Source: Guillardia theta CCMP2712 (taxonomy: Eukaryota > Cryptophyceae > Pyrenomonadales > Geminigeraceae). From it: 64,000 nt of DNA. The position numbers and the translations under genes were made by a program. Under the pieces are notes generated by a model. It was not told the origin of the DNA and ran no database searches. It saw only the letters and a program-made list of their open reading frames with translations. Positions 34,261 to 45,108 of the stretch are shown here, one piece after another (the first letter of the stretch is position 1; the number at the start of each line of letters is the position of its first letter). The DNA is taken from NCBI RefSeq assembly GCF_000315625.1, contig NW_005434632.1, forward strand, positions 263,838 through 327,837, given 5' to 3'.

Positions 34261-34733
34261 ATTTTTTTTTATTCTTTATCTAACCTACTAATCACGGTCA
34301 CCAAGTTTCAATCTGCTGTCAATGGCGATCATAGTACTACGTTATCTTCTGTAGTAAATTGTTTGTATTCGCCAAAGTTTTCAGTTTGTCCAAGTTGTTC
34401 CCGGCGAACTTCAGAACAGTTTTAAGTTCGCTAGCCCGGGCCGACTCCGGGCGACCGTCCGGGAGTCCGGGCAGGGCCGCGGATAACTTCCAACAATCGG
34501 ACCTCTAATACTTGAACTCCCAAAGAACTTTGGAACACCGCGGCCCGGCCCACTGCCGCACTGCCCCCGCCCGCCGCCGCCGCCGCCCGGCGGCCCGGCG
34601 GTGCGGTCGCTGAGTGCCCGGCGCGGCCCGTCGGCCGCGGCGTGCGGCGGGCGGCCCGGCGGCCGGATCCTCCGGGCCCGCTGCCGGGCCCTGGCCGGGC
34701 CCGGTTCTTCAGAAGGTGAGGCGGGTTTGATCC
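34261..34733. repeat. Intergenic region holding a GC island
   Basis: 34261-34420 is ordinary AT-richer 3' flank with ATTTTTTTTTATTC straight after the ankyrin stop. 34430-34720 is a GC island (GCCCGCCGCCGCCGCCGCCC and similar). It ends only some 14 bp before the ATG of the kinase gene, so it must be that gene's promoter or leader. Confidence 0.7.
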
Positions 34734-35846
34734 ATGGCAGGAGCGATCGGCATGAAGCGAGGGAGAAGGGACATAACGGTTGCAGAGAGCGACGACATGG
34801 CGACGACAGCGCTGGGAGGACACGTGGTTGCGTCAGATGTCAGTGAGGAAGCGAGGAAAGATAGGCCACACTCCAAGCTGTGGATGGAGAGAACGGGGGC
34901 ATTCGAGTGTAGCGAGGACGAGCAGATTTCGGAGGACATGGTGCTCAAGGGGAAGGTCGTTGCAAGAGGAGTAGAGAACTTGGTTGAGATTTCTTTCACA
35001 GAAGTACTACTCCAATGGGAACAGGGGTGTTGTCTACATCGCTACATGTGTGATGAAAGGAGGAGAGGTTAAGGTTAGTTTGCTTTGACTGTTTGACCTG
35101 TGATATCATGCACAACATTTTTTCGCAGGTTGCGGTGAAAGAAATTTTGCATGAGAAGCACATCAAGCCTGGGAGGTGCTACATTGGAGAAGAAGCATTG
35201 GAGAAGGAGGCGGGGTGGCTGCAGCGAGCAAACGAGCATGGCATCGGACCAAGATTCCTCTACGGGGATTCGAGGAAAGTCATAATGGAGTTTGTTGAAG
35301 GAAAGAGGATTTTGGCATTCATTACCGAGGAACACGACGAGGAACGGTACCTTCATCAACCGAATGTTTTGCGTCGTGATACATTTGTCTCAGCTGCAAG
35401 AAAGCACTCTGCGAAGTTTTGACTCAGTTGCGGAAACTTGATTCATTGCACATTCACAAAGGAGAGTTTGTCAGACCGGACCGACACATTCTCATCAGAG
35501 ATGATGGAACGCCTGTACTGATTGACTTCGAGCGATGTAAAGAATCGTCTACTCCTCAGAATATCACTCAGTTCGTCCAATTTCTGGCAGGTATCAAGGT
35601 AATCCTAGCTTGCTCCTGTTACCATGAAAATCCACCGAACTGATCACAAACTAGCTGGATGCAGCTCTGCATTCAAACGGCAAGAACGTGAAGATCAATG
35701 GAGAACGTCTCCGCGAATTGTCGCGAGATTACAAATCCCAAGGGTCTTCGACGCTTCTGTGCCCTCAAGGAGATGCTGACACTGTCGGATTCAGGTACAG
35801 GGAGCAAGAGTTCGAGCTTATGTTGAATCTGATTAGAAATTCATGA
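34734..35846 (+). CDS. Atypical protein kinase of the RIO/Bud32-like type (COG2112-like)
   Basis: Five exons, 34734-34955, 35002-35073, 35129-35346, 35394-35590 and 35665-35846, sum to 891 nt, or 296 residues. The nucleotide loop reads KYYSNGNRGVVYIATCV, with VAVKEILHEKHIKPGRCYIG giving the ATP-binding Lys. AGWLQRANEHGIGPRFLYGD and KVIMEFVEGKRILAFI follow. The catalytic segment is LDSLHIHKGEFVRPDRHILI and then GTPVLIDFERC, so the usual HRD...N and DFG are replaced by H-KGE...RH and DFE. That pattern belongs to small RIO/Bud32-related kinases, seen in archaea and sporadically in algae and plants. Substrate unknown. The N-terminal 75 residues (KRGRRDITVAESDDMATTA) are extra and polar; no clear targeting peptide. 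Confidence 0.7.
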
Positions 35847-36285
35847 AACGCTTGAAAGCGTCTTTCTTCCCTCCCCTACTAAGTCGGTCACTGGGCCGCG
35901 GCTGCGCGCCGCCGGGGCCGCCGGCGGCCCGCCGGGCCGGGCCGGGCGTAGTAGGGCCTTCACCGTAGGCTAGGCGGCTATCATGCCGCGTGGACGGCTG
36001 GCCGTCGGACGGCGGGCCGGGCACCGCAAGACCGGGCCCGGCGGGGCGGGAGGCCTGCCAAGCCTCCGGCCGGGCCTTGAAGTTGTCGGACTCGTTCAAC
36101 GGTTTGAAACCGTCCAGGCTTAAAGTTTTGTTCATGAAAACTTTGTAAGTTCCAAACTTTGGGCGGCCACCATGACGTGAGTCCGCTGCGAGGGAGAGGG
36201 CAGCAGGGGAAAATCAGAAGGAGCAACAACAAGACAGCAAGACAAGCAAGACAACAAGAGCCTGCCACGACATCTCATCCAGCGA
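35847..36285. repeat. Intergenic region holding a GC island
   Basis: 35885-36075 is a GC island (GCCGCCGGGGCCGCCGGCGG) with the words GTAGTAGGGCC and TAGGCTAGGCGGC. The rest up to 36285 is the promoter of the plastid-targeted gene and has no other feature I can name. Confidence 0.65.
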
Positions 36286-37317
36286 ATGACAATGTCGAGG
36301 CTCTTCTTCATCGCCTTCTTTACCGCCATGGCTGTAGCACCTGTACATAATTTCGTCTTGTCACCTGTAACGCCACAGCCCTTACTCAGCAAGAACAGCT
36401 GCGGTAAGCTCTCCCCCCTGTATCCCTCTTGACGCCTTGAACCTCTCTTGCTCCTCCCGATAGCCTTGCTACCCGATGCCGAATGAATCGGATGCACTGC
36501 AGGCCTCAGATCAAGAGCATCTGTTCACTCGGGACACGTCAGAGGAAACCAACCCCTCGCCATGTCCCTGGGGTCGGAGGTCGTGGAGATCATGGTCGAC
36601 CTCGCCTCCTCCACATCCACCTGGCTGGTTGATGAGGCTGAGCATCCCGTGAGGGCCTTGGGGGAGTTCTCTGCCATGGAACAGAAAAGAATCCTGAGCT
36701 TCGAGAGCCTTGCTCTAGCTCCTTTGTACCTCCTCATGGCAGCGTAAGCGATCTCATTCCTTGTGCTCTCCCGCTCTTTTCCGACCCATTGCTCCCCTCC
36801 TCTTGCTCCGCTCCCCCAATCCCCCTCCTCCCTGCTTATCGTCTCTTCCCCCGCCGTCTTTCTGTAACTCTCGTTTCATTCTCCTCCTGCTTCTCCGCCC
36901 TGTGCCTTCCTTCAGCCATCCCCTGATCTTTCTTCCTCTCCAGCGAACCGACGTCCCCTCGCTCCATCGCCGTCCGTAGGAGCTGGTGGACTGTCCTCCT
37001 GCTTGCCGTCGTCTTCGGCAGCATCGGCAGGTAAGGAGCCGACCCATCGCCCGCTGCTCCGCCATCGTCTCACATCGCCTGCAGCACCTTCGGCTTCTAC
37101 TTCTTCGACATCTTCATGGCTCGCTGCATTGCGCACGACGCGACGGTCAAGGCGCGTCATGCCGTGACTCACTCGATCCTGTGAGCTAGCGGACCTGACC
37201 GGATCCCGTTGACCCGCGTGCTCTAGGTTATGCTTCTTCCTTGGGGCCCCGTACGGGTGGGTGTCGAACAAGCTGACGGGGCTCGTGTCGAGGATCTCAA
37301 CGTACCAGAGAACGTGA
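36286..37317 (+). CDS. Plastid-targeted small membrane protein, unknown
   Basis: Exons 36286-36403, 36503-36743, 36944-37030, 37085-37180 and 37227-37317 sum to 633 nt, or 210 residues. The N-terminus is a signal peptide (MTMSRLFFIAFFTAMAVAPV) followed by HNFVLSPVTPQPLL, a Phe-type bipartite plastid presequence. The mature part has LGSEVVEIMVDLASSTSTWL, a hydrophobic patch in SLALAPLYLLMAA, a strong membrane span (SWWTVLLLAVVFGSIGR), an amphipathic aromatic segment (TFGFYFFDIFMARCIAHD) and a last hydrophobic stretch (SILLCFFLGAPYGWVSNKL). A thylakoid or envelope protein is inferred. Family not recognised. The start was set at the first of two nearby Met codons. Confidence 0.7.
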
Positions 37318-37529
37318 TGGTTTTCAGGTGTGTTCACTTCGAATGTTCCTCCATGAAAGAATCTACACGTTCTGCACTCTACCATGAGTATGATTGCTCC
37401 ATCCCCATCATTTCATGCACATTCTCCTAACATTCGTCTGATTTCTCCTCCAACCTTCCTTCACGTTCTGCTGTTAAGAACGCATCGAAAGTTTCCTTTA
37501 CTATCATCTCACCGTCGCTTGCTTTCTCC
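37318..37529. other. Convergent 3' intergenic region
   Basis: About 210 bp between the stop of the plastid membrane protein (plus) and the stop of the Cys-rich membrane protein (minus). Nothing distinctive. Confidence 0.5.
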
Positions 37530-37699
37530 TCAGCTCTTGTCTAGAGTGGGAGATACTCTACAATTCCCTGACTGTCCTCGTTCACTCGCCGCGGGCAGGG
37601 GCGAGACGTCATGCTCAGCCTTCTCAGCTGCCAGCGCCTTCATCTTGGCCTCGAACCTCTTGTTCTCCCTGTGGCTTTGATTGGACCTGCACGGAACAG

Positions 37700-37777
<78 letters not shown>

Positions 37778-40195
37778 AATAGCCTCATCTTCGCGCCCTG
37801 CTCATTCTCTCCACTCGGTCTTCCTCCTCACAACCCAAACCACCGATCTCTTCCTTCCTGATCCCCTGTCCGACTCTCTCTCCTTCCTCCTGCTGCTCCC
37901 TCCCGCCCCCTCCCGTCTACCTGTAGGTCATCCAGACTCCAACAGCGTTCAGACACACAAAGGTAAAGCAAAGGCTCGCAAAGACAGCAGTCGTCAGCTG
38001 GTATTCAAAAACGCACAAGAAAAACGTCAGAACTCTTGAAGAGATCGTTCAGCAACTTTTTCACCTGCGACTGAGCGCCGACGTTGAGGTCGGACACCGG
38101 CATGTCCCAAGGAGACATTCCGTGTCCTCGCTCCCGCTGCCACTGTTGTTGCGATCAGATGCTGATGGGCAGATAGAGCGGGGGGAGGAGGGAGGGAGGG
38201 AGGGAGGGAGGGAGGCAGGGAGGCAGGGAGGCAGGGAGGCAGGGAGGGAGGCAGGGAGGGAGGGAGGGAGAGAAAGTGTGAATGAGGAGGTGGAGGAATG
38301 CGAGGGGCGAACAGCAGGAGGATAGAAAGGAAGGAGACAGGAAGGGGATAAAAGTAGGAAGCGGTAGGAATTTGTGAAAGGTCGGTGGGGGGAGGGGAGA
38401 AAGGGTCGGGTCGGAGGCCAGCGGGGACAGGAGGGAGACAGGAGGGGGAGGGGGAGTGGTAGTGAGGAGGGGGAGACCATCTCTCCCCCGGAGAAGATTG
38501 CATCTCCTCCGGAGAAGATTGCATCTCCTCCGGAGAAGATTGCATCTCCTCCGGAGAAGATTGCAGAGGAGATCGAAGAGGAGGGGGAGGAGGAGGAGGA
38601 GGTGGTGGTGGTGGTGGTGGTGGTGGTGGAGAGTGTACAACCTTGCCGTTCAGGCATATCTGTGGTTCCCCTCCATCGGTAGGGGCTTGACAGCGTTTGG
38701 ATCCCTCTTGACATCTGAGGAATTTGAGTTCGATCAACCGAGTCGAGAGGTCGAGAGGAACGAGGAGGAGGGAGGAAAAGAGGAAAGGGCGAAGGAGAGG
38801 TGAGTTGGAAGGAGGAAGGGAGGAAGGGACAGTGAAGGGACGCAAAGGACGAGCTGCAGAACTTACATCTGGCACTTCCCCCGATTACAATATCCACTCC
38901 AGTCTACACTCGGAGAAACGAAATTGTACCTGTCGATTAGTTACAAGGAGTGAAACTCGTTCACGAGTTTAGATTGGATCATCCCTCTTCTATCAAGCAG
39001 CACGAGACAACATCGCTTAAACCTGTCCCCCCCCAGTCCCCCTTACTTCTTTCAAGTCCTATCCCCTCCTCCTCCCCCTCCCTCTCCCCCTCTATCGCCA
39101 TCCTACTCCCTAGCCTCCTACTCCCTCTCCTCCTCCTCCTTCACCACTCCCTGCCTTTCTCTTTCTCTTTCTCGCCCTCCCTCACCCTGCAGACGCGAAC
39201 GTCGCGTCGTTAGCCTGACATGCTGGGTCAGCAAAAACTTCCCCGATTGTGCTATCGCGATAACCCGCCCACTGCCATGACCGTCAGGAGAGACAAATCG
39301 ACTGAGTCACAATCTTCACCCGAGGGCAGACGGCAGCCATGTTGGCAAAGTTCTTGGTGCTGAGGTCGGAATCTGTTTCTCCCTCACTGCACCTGGTGAT
39401 GTCCTGTGACAGGCTGCGACAAAGTCATTCATCTGCCAGGACGAGGAGGAGAGGAAGGAGGAGGAGGAGGAGGGGAAGGAGTAGTAGTAGTAGGAGGTGG
39501 TGGTGGTGGAGGAAGAGGGTTCTTACCCGCCAGCAACGGAGCAGGGGTAGAAGTCGGGAGCCCAGGAGTTCACTCGACCGCAGAAGCTACTGGCTAGAGG
39601 CTTTGACAGCACGTTGAGGGCAACCCGAGCAACGCTGACAGCTTTCCCGTCGCTCCTGACCCGCCATGAGCATCACAAGAAGCCAAGAGGAAATGTTGCT
39701 GCCTCACCTCTTCTCAGAAACGACAGTTGACGTGATGGTGTCGGCGAAGTGGACAGAGCATGGCGTGCTGGGAACGTCGTACTTCTTGCACCTGCTGCTG
39801 ATGTTGAGGCCCTCGAAGGCAAGCCCATACAGTTCATATTGTTTCATCAAGCGCGTGTAGTCTTCGTTCGAGCTCGTCCCTGCCGTCCCAGAGTTGGTGG
39901 AGGTCACTCGGGGTATCTTGAACTCTCCTACACCGCAGTACTCGTTGACAGGACAGTCACAGTCCGTCACGCACTCCACACAAACACCCTTCACTTGCGC
40001 GGTCCCAGCCGATGGCGTTGGGTCGGAGTAGGAGATGGTGTTGAGGGTAGGAGTGGTGTCCTTCCAGTAGACGTAGCAGTGGGGATACCGCGCGTCCTTG
40101 CAGTCAGCAGCTGAAGCGCAGAAGTCGCCATAGAGGGCGGAGGAGGGGAGGACTAGGAGCGCGGCTAACGCATAAAGTATCCACACTCTTGCCAT
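37530..40195 (-). CDS. Type I membrane protein with Cys-rich ectodomain, unknown
   Basis: Exon 1 is 40195-39708: signal peptide RVWILYALAALLVLPSSA, then LYGDFCASAADCKDARYPHC, VKGVCVECVTDCDCPVNEYC and LNISSRCKKYDVPSTPCSVH. Exon 2 (39641-39527) gives LASSFCGRVNSWAPDFYPCS and joins in phase to LSQDITRCSEGETDSDLSTK. Further candidate exons give YNFVSPSVDWSGYCNRGKCQ (38935-38875) and GHGMSPWDMPVSDLNVGAQS (near 38090). Near the end a membrane helix is seen (TTAVFASLCFTFVCLNAVGV), then a basic cytosolic tail (SHRENKRFEAKMKALAAEKA) to the TGA at 37530. The EGF-like Cys spacing CDCPVNEYCG resembles a segment in the polycystin gene of this window (HYDCQSGSYC). A surface receptor or matrix-linked protein is inferred. 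Introns carry ATC, GGCA and 21-bp repeats. Confidence 0.65.
37701..37777. repeat. (ATC)n microsatellite, about 25 copies
   Basis: Perfect ATC triplets on the plus strand, in the last intron of the Cys-rich membrane protein gene, between the helix exon and the tail exon. Confidence 0.95.
38180..38272. repeat. GGGAGGGAGGCA-type repeat
   Basis: GGGA and GGCA tetramers alternate over about 90 bp in an intron of the minus-strand gene. Confidence 0.85.
38489..38568. repeat. 21-bp tandem repeat with CTCCGGAG core
   Basis: Nearly four copies of GGAGAAGATTGCATCTCCTC plus C. The junction of units gives the near-palindrome TCTCCTCCGGAGAAG, so the array could fold. It is intronic. Confidence 0.85.
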
Positions 40196-40762
40196 TCGAC
40201 GAGGTCGGTTAAGGGTAGGGGGTAATTCAGTACGGGTATATTTGTAAACATTTGGGTGATGAGGAATAGGTGGGGTAGGAAAGAGATGAAGGGGGTGGGT
40301 GTTTTGACTAGGATGGTCAAATGTGGGGTCAAACATGAAGGGAAGGGAAGTAGAAGGGAAGTAGAAGACGAGGGAGGGAGAGAGGGAAGGGAGGGAGAGA
40401 GGGAAGGGAAGGGGAAACGCTAGATAGGAAGAGGAGAGAAACTTAGAAGAAGAGGACATGATAGTGTTAAGATTTGTTCTACTTGTCGTTCAATAGTTAT
40501 CATAGTACTTGCTTTCTAGACAGAAAGTCGTCTCCATCGCTAGTGACGACTAGGAAGGAGAGGGACTGAAAGGAGTTCTCCTCCTCCCACCTATCGCAAC
40601 TTCCTCGCCTCCCTCGTCCAGTAGGAGTGGATGGTGTACTGCAATTGAAGCCTCACCCCCTCTACCCCCTCAAACTCCCTCACCTTTGCGATTTCTTCTC
40701 TCTTCCTCCACCTACACACCATCTTGTCAGCCTTTTGACCTCCTTTTGACCGTCTCCTCCTC
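40196..40762. other. Intergenic region with G-rich motif stretch and GGGA tract
   Basis: 40205-40330 carries GGGTAGGGGG, GGGTATA, GGGTGAT and GGTGGGGTAGG words on the plus strand, directly upstream of the Cys-rich gene. 40335-40430 is a GGGAAGGGAG tract. 40470-40680 is plain 3' flank of the next gene. Confidence 0.55.
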
Positions 40763-41901
40763 TCACCAGAGCCCCGAGATGCGATCGAGGGGGTCGAAGT
40801 TGAAGATGCCGGGCTCGGCGATGCCTCTTGCTTCCGCTGCTAGCGAAAAGCGACGAGACCTCAAGTACGTGCCTGTCACTTGGATGTGAGTAGCAGAAGG
40901 AGGGAGGAGAGAGAAAGCAGGATGGGAAGCAGCAGGGAAGACAGGAGTAGAGCAGGAGCAGGGGCAGGGGCAGGGGCAGGGGCAGGAGCAGAAGTGAAGG
41001 GACCCAGCATGAGGTCGGAGTAGAGGTGATGAGCGACTCGTGGGGGTGGCTCCTTGCCAAGAACCTGACGCAGTGATGAGATGAAGCAGAGAGGAAGGAG
41101 GAGGGAAAGCAAGGGGAGGAGGAGGGAGCGCAGGAGAGGAAAATAGGGAAGCAAAATGGAGGGGAGAAAGAAACAATCGGAGGCTGAGGGGAGAACAGGG
41201 CGAGGAGGTACAAGGTTTCACCTCTGTAAACGCCTTGCGAAAGCGGTTGTGAGGGGAGTAGGAGATTTCGTAGAAGAAAACGTGATCGACTTCGTTCAAG
41301 GGAGAACTTCCTGGTTGTTCTCCAGTCAGTTGGATCAAGGAGGAGCTATCTTCACGAAGTCTGCCGACGCTCTTCCCTCCCTTGAGCAAGCGATTCATCC
41401 TAAGCTTCTGCATGACAGCAGATCAACCAAGTGTTGTAACAAAACGATCGGGTCCACCTTCCCCTCCTGTTTTTTTCGCTCCACCTTTCCCTCTCTCCCC
41501 TTCCCCCTTTCTCCCTCTCCCTCTCCCTCTCCCTCTCCCTCTCCATCTGTTTCCCTCCCTCTCCATCTGTTTCCCTTCCTCCCGCCCCTCTCTTTCCCTC
41601 CTCTCCTCTTCCCACCTCATGGTGCATGTACTGGTCATCGCGATGAATGCCGTTGTACCACTCCTGGTAACTTCAAAATTTTCACCTCCAACATCGCCCG
41701 ACTCGTTGACGCACGTGTAAGAGCCGGTAGACGGAGCGACGTCGATGAGAGCAGAAGCGCCTTTGCCCTCAAACCTCTTGTAGGTCACGTTGGTGTAGCC
41801 GGGGAAAAAGTCCTCGTAGATGCACTGAACAAGTCAGGAGGAGTGAGTTGAAGGATGAGCTGAGTTGAGGTGGAGATGGAGAGCAGCGAGAGAGGAAGGG
41901 A

Positions 41902-41951
<50 letters not shown>

Positions 41952-44030
41952 AGGACAAGTGGAGCAGGTGGTGGAGGAAGGAGGGAGAGTGCAGGAGCAG
42001 GCGAGAAAGGGATGAGAGAAGGGGGCGTGTCAAGGTTTGATGGAGTAGACAGAGAGCAGGTTCGAGAGGCAGGGGGGAGAGGAGAGGGAGCAAGCCAGGA
42101 GGGAGCTTACAGTGAAGTAGGATACTTCACAAGCTTCTGGTAGCAGCCAGGAGCACCAAGGAAAGGTGCAAAGACAGGTGGAATGCAGACGCTGGTCAGA
42201 GACTGCTTGCTTCATCTTCATCTCTGAAAAGAATGTCATGAGAGGTTGGAGTTGAGTCCTGAAACAACCTGACAGTTTGGAGAACTCCGCATGGGGGGAG
42301 TAGACCACCATCTGGAAGGACGAGGATGGGGACGAAGGCGAAAAAGGGAGGAGGAGGGGGAAGGTGTCGGTTGAGGAGGAAGGAGAAAGGAATCGGGAAT
42401 CGCGGGGGGGGGGGGGGGAAGAAATGGGAAGGAGAGGCGAAATGAGAGAAAGAGTGGGGAGGAAGGAGTTGAATATAGAGATCGAGAGAAGGGAAGAAGA
42501 GCGAGGGGCAAACAGAGTGAAACGAGGGAATGGTGAGATAAGCTGTCACGAAAACAAAACTTCTTACTTGCAAACAAACGAGGCTGACCCCGCTGAAAAT
42601 GTGAACCGACAGGAGAAATTTCCACAACACTGACTTGAAAGCTTTCCTGACCATGGTGCAGTCTCTCAGCACGTGTATAGGTAGGAGAATAAACATGAGA
42701 ACAACAGGAAATTTGTTTTGGCGATCACCATGATGGGAGTGATTGAGGCATTTTGTCGGATTCAGATGTTTTGCTCGCAGACTTCTCACTGGCCTTGTTT
42801 CCCACCTTCATCAGATCTGTCAGGTGTTGTTGTGTACAAGCACATGCGAACATCCAGATCTATCTTTTCATGATCATCATCACCACCACCACCACCACCA
42901 CCATCATCTGCTTCATTATCATCATCGTCGTCGTGGTCGTCGTCATCATCATCATCATCATCATCATCATTTTACTTGTCTCATGATGTTGAAGTGCAAG
43001 AAGTTGAACCACGAAAATGTCAGTCTTCCATACCTGCCCATTCTTTGAGTGAGATTTCTACACACAGCAACGTAAACTTTTATCACCACAAGCTGTCCGT
43101 AAGAAAGATCATCATTCCCACAGTCGCCATTGCCAAAATCTTCCAAAGTGTCGGCAACAAGTGAGATCTTGATAGGAAACAAGACCGTATGACGAGCCAG
43201 GTACGAGGCCCAAGACACAGCACTTGAGAACTTCTAGCGATTATGATGGTGAGAGGATACCATTGCAGTTTGAAGTTTTACTCCTTACCTTCTCCCGATG
43301 GAACAAGAAGATATCGACAGCGAGGCAAGAGGCCACGACGACGAAGTTCAATCGCAGATATACCGTGATAGCGCACAGCTTGAAAGCTCACATCAGAGAT
43401 TGAAAAGTGCATGTCATCTATCAACATTTCTCTCTCTCTCCCCCTTCCTCCCCTTCCTCGCTCTCGCGAGCCCTCTTTCCTTTCCTTCCTTCCTTCCTTC
43501 CTTCCTTCCTGCTCCTCCTCCTCCTCCCCACCCCCCCCCCCCTATCACGCATACTCTTCTTCTATGAGGAAAGAGGCAAAGAATAATCATGTGGAGGATG
43601 AGGAAGTTTTGGACGCCAGTGCCGTAGAGCATGTAGTGGAGGGCCTCCCAGTAGTTGCCTGCCGGCCATGGTTGGACTTGCAGCATGCAGGCAGGGGAGG
43701 GGGTACCGGCTTCTCCTTGCTCCACTGAGAACTCAGCATTCCAGCATGCAAGGACCTGTGTGGAAGGAATTTCAACAGAGGTTGTAGAGTAGTTGTATCG
43801 TACCTGGAAAGCAACGCAGACAACAAGGCAGGAAGACAGCAGGATGTCAGTGTGCTTGTCGTCGAGCGACCTGTTTGAAGAATTAGGAACCATGGGCTCC
43901 TTCCACCATTGAGAAAAAAGATTGACCGGCCGTCGAAGAAAGCTTTCCAGGCCGGAACAAGATCTTGGTTTTCATCGTAGTCAGGATGATGAGCAGGATG
44001 ATGAGAAGGAGGAGGGAGGAGGAGGAGATC

Positions 44031-44103
<73 letters not shown>

Positions 44104-44155
44104 GGATCGAGGAAGAAGAGATAGTTTCTCACCATAGAGCTTCATTCTCTCCCTC
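40763..44155 (-). CDS. Multi-pass membrane protein with Cys-rich loop, unknown
   Basis: A series of minus-strand exons. The likely start is MKLYG at about 44150, then LSSTAGQSFFSQWWKEPMVP and a first helix KHTDILLSSCLVVCVAFQ. A loop follows with VEIPSTQVLACWNAEFSVEQ and QPWPAGNYWEALHYMLYGTG, then NFLILHMIILCLF. Next come AITVYLRLNFVVVASCLAVD, a helix near 43130 whose frame is unsure, and FPVVLMFILLPIHVLRDC with FLLSVHIFSGVSLVCLQ. The following exons are extracellular in character: TSVCIPPVFAPFLGAPGCYQ, CIYEDFFPGYTNVTYKRFEG and LIDVAPSTGSYTCVNESGDV. The 3' part has SLIQLTGEQPGSSPLNEVDH and ends GIAEPGIFNFDPLDRISGL, TGA at about 40763. At least four or five helices and a disulphide-bonded loop suggest a channel or receptor; I do not recognise the family. 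Exon joins are approximate. Confidence 0.5.
40946..40991. repeat. (GGGGCA)n hexamer repeat
   Basis: About seven GGGGCA/GGAGCA units in an intron. Confidence 0.8.
41895..41952. repeat. (GAGGAC)n hexamer repeat
   Basis: About nine perfect GAGGAC units on the plus strand, the complement of the CCTCGT unit found in INTS2 introns. Confidence 0.85.
42868..42972. repeat. Compound triplet repeat ATC/ACC/GTC
   Basis: ATC, then ACC, then ATC, then GTC, then ATC triplets in an intron of the minus-strand gene. Confidence 0.85.
44031..44104. repeat. (GAGCAG)n hexamer repeat, about 12 copies
   Basis: Perfect GAGCAG units, close to the presumed first intron of the multi-pass membrane protein gene. Confidence 0.9.
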
Positions 44156-45108
44156 TCTCTTATTCTCTTGCTCTGCTCTCCTTGTCTTACTCGTCCTGAC
44201 CTGCCATGTCGCCGCCCAGTCGGGGGGGCTCAAGACGGATATTTTACTCAACTTATGAAGTTCGCAATGGCGAACATGCGAAGGAGGGAAGGAGGGAAGG
44301 AGGGAAGGAGGGAAGGAGGAGGGAGGGGGAGAGAGTAGATGGGGGGAGGGAGGATGAGACGAGAGCAGGTCATGGAGGGAGGAGATGGCAGCAAGGGAAG
44401 AGAGGGAGAGTAACGAGGGAGAAGGAGGAAGGGAACGTTGATCGACGGATGGAGAGAGGAGAGCAAGAAGACGGATCGGGCGGGATGATTCTAGGAGGAG
44501 GGGGCTACCTCGCAGGAGAGGGCGGAGCCGCGATGACCATAGTCGACGCCTCCTCCGAGGGCGCTGAGGGGGTTTGAATGGCTATCTATCCTCTATTCTT
44601 CCTCGCTCCCTTGCTCCCTCCCTCACTCATAACCGCCCTCTCCCTTCTCCTTCTGCTTGCTCTTTGTCTTGTTGAAACTTGTTTATATTTGCGCCATATA
44701 TCCTATCCTCTGGCTGCTGAAATCATCCATGATAATATTTACGCGCAGAATCTCGTTTCCCTATTCCATGTTTGTTGTGAAGCATAACATTCAACATCTC
44801 TTTCATCTTTTGTTGAGCATCAACTTGTTCTTCACTACAACACCGGTCGCCTGAATTGTATCTTTATCTTTCCTTTCTTAGACTGTTCCCACTCGAACAT
44901 GTCCAGATGGTTTGCAAAGACATCGAAATAAGGATCTCACACCGATCGTATACATACAAAATTCATTATGAACTAAGATCGACAAAATGAACAAGATGAG
45001 AAACAGGGGAAAAGAAAACTAGGAAAAAAACTTTCAGTGCCAGAGGGAAAATAAAACAAAACAAACAAGGTTGTGAATTGAAAGTCATCTTGGAAACAGT
45101 GACAATCA
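44156..45108. other. Intergenic region, no gene seen
   Basis: 44280-44420 is a GGGA/GAAG purine tract, open on the plus strand only by composition. 44600-45100 is AT-richer 3' flank of the polycystin gene. I see no supported gene. Confidence 0.5.

Noticed and set aside
37701-37777. Poly-isoleucine or poly-serine coding repeat
   Set aside because: The ATC array is bounded by an intron acceptor of the minus-strand gene and is not coding.
38489-38568. 21-bp repeat as a CRISPR-like array
   Set aside because: Units are head to tail with no spacers, in a eukaryotic intron.
43922-44137. Ala/Gly or Glu/Gln repeat protein
   Set aside because: Three frames of the GAGCAG hexamer array; intronic or leader DNA.
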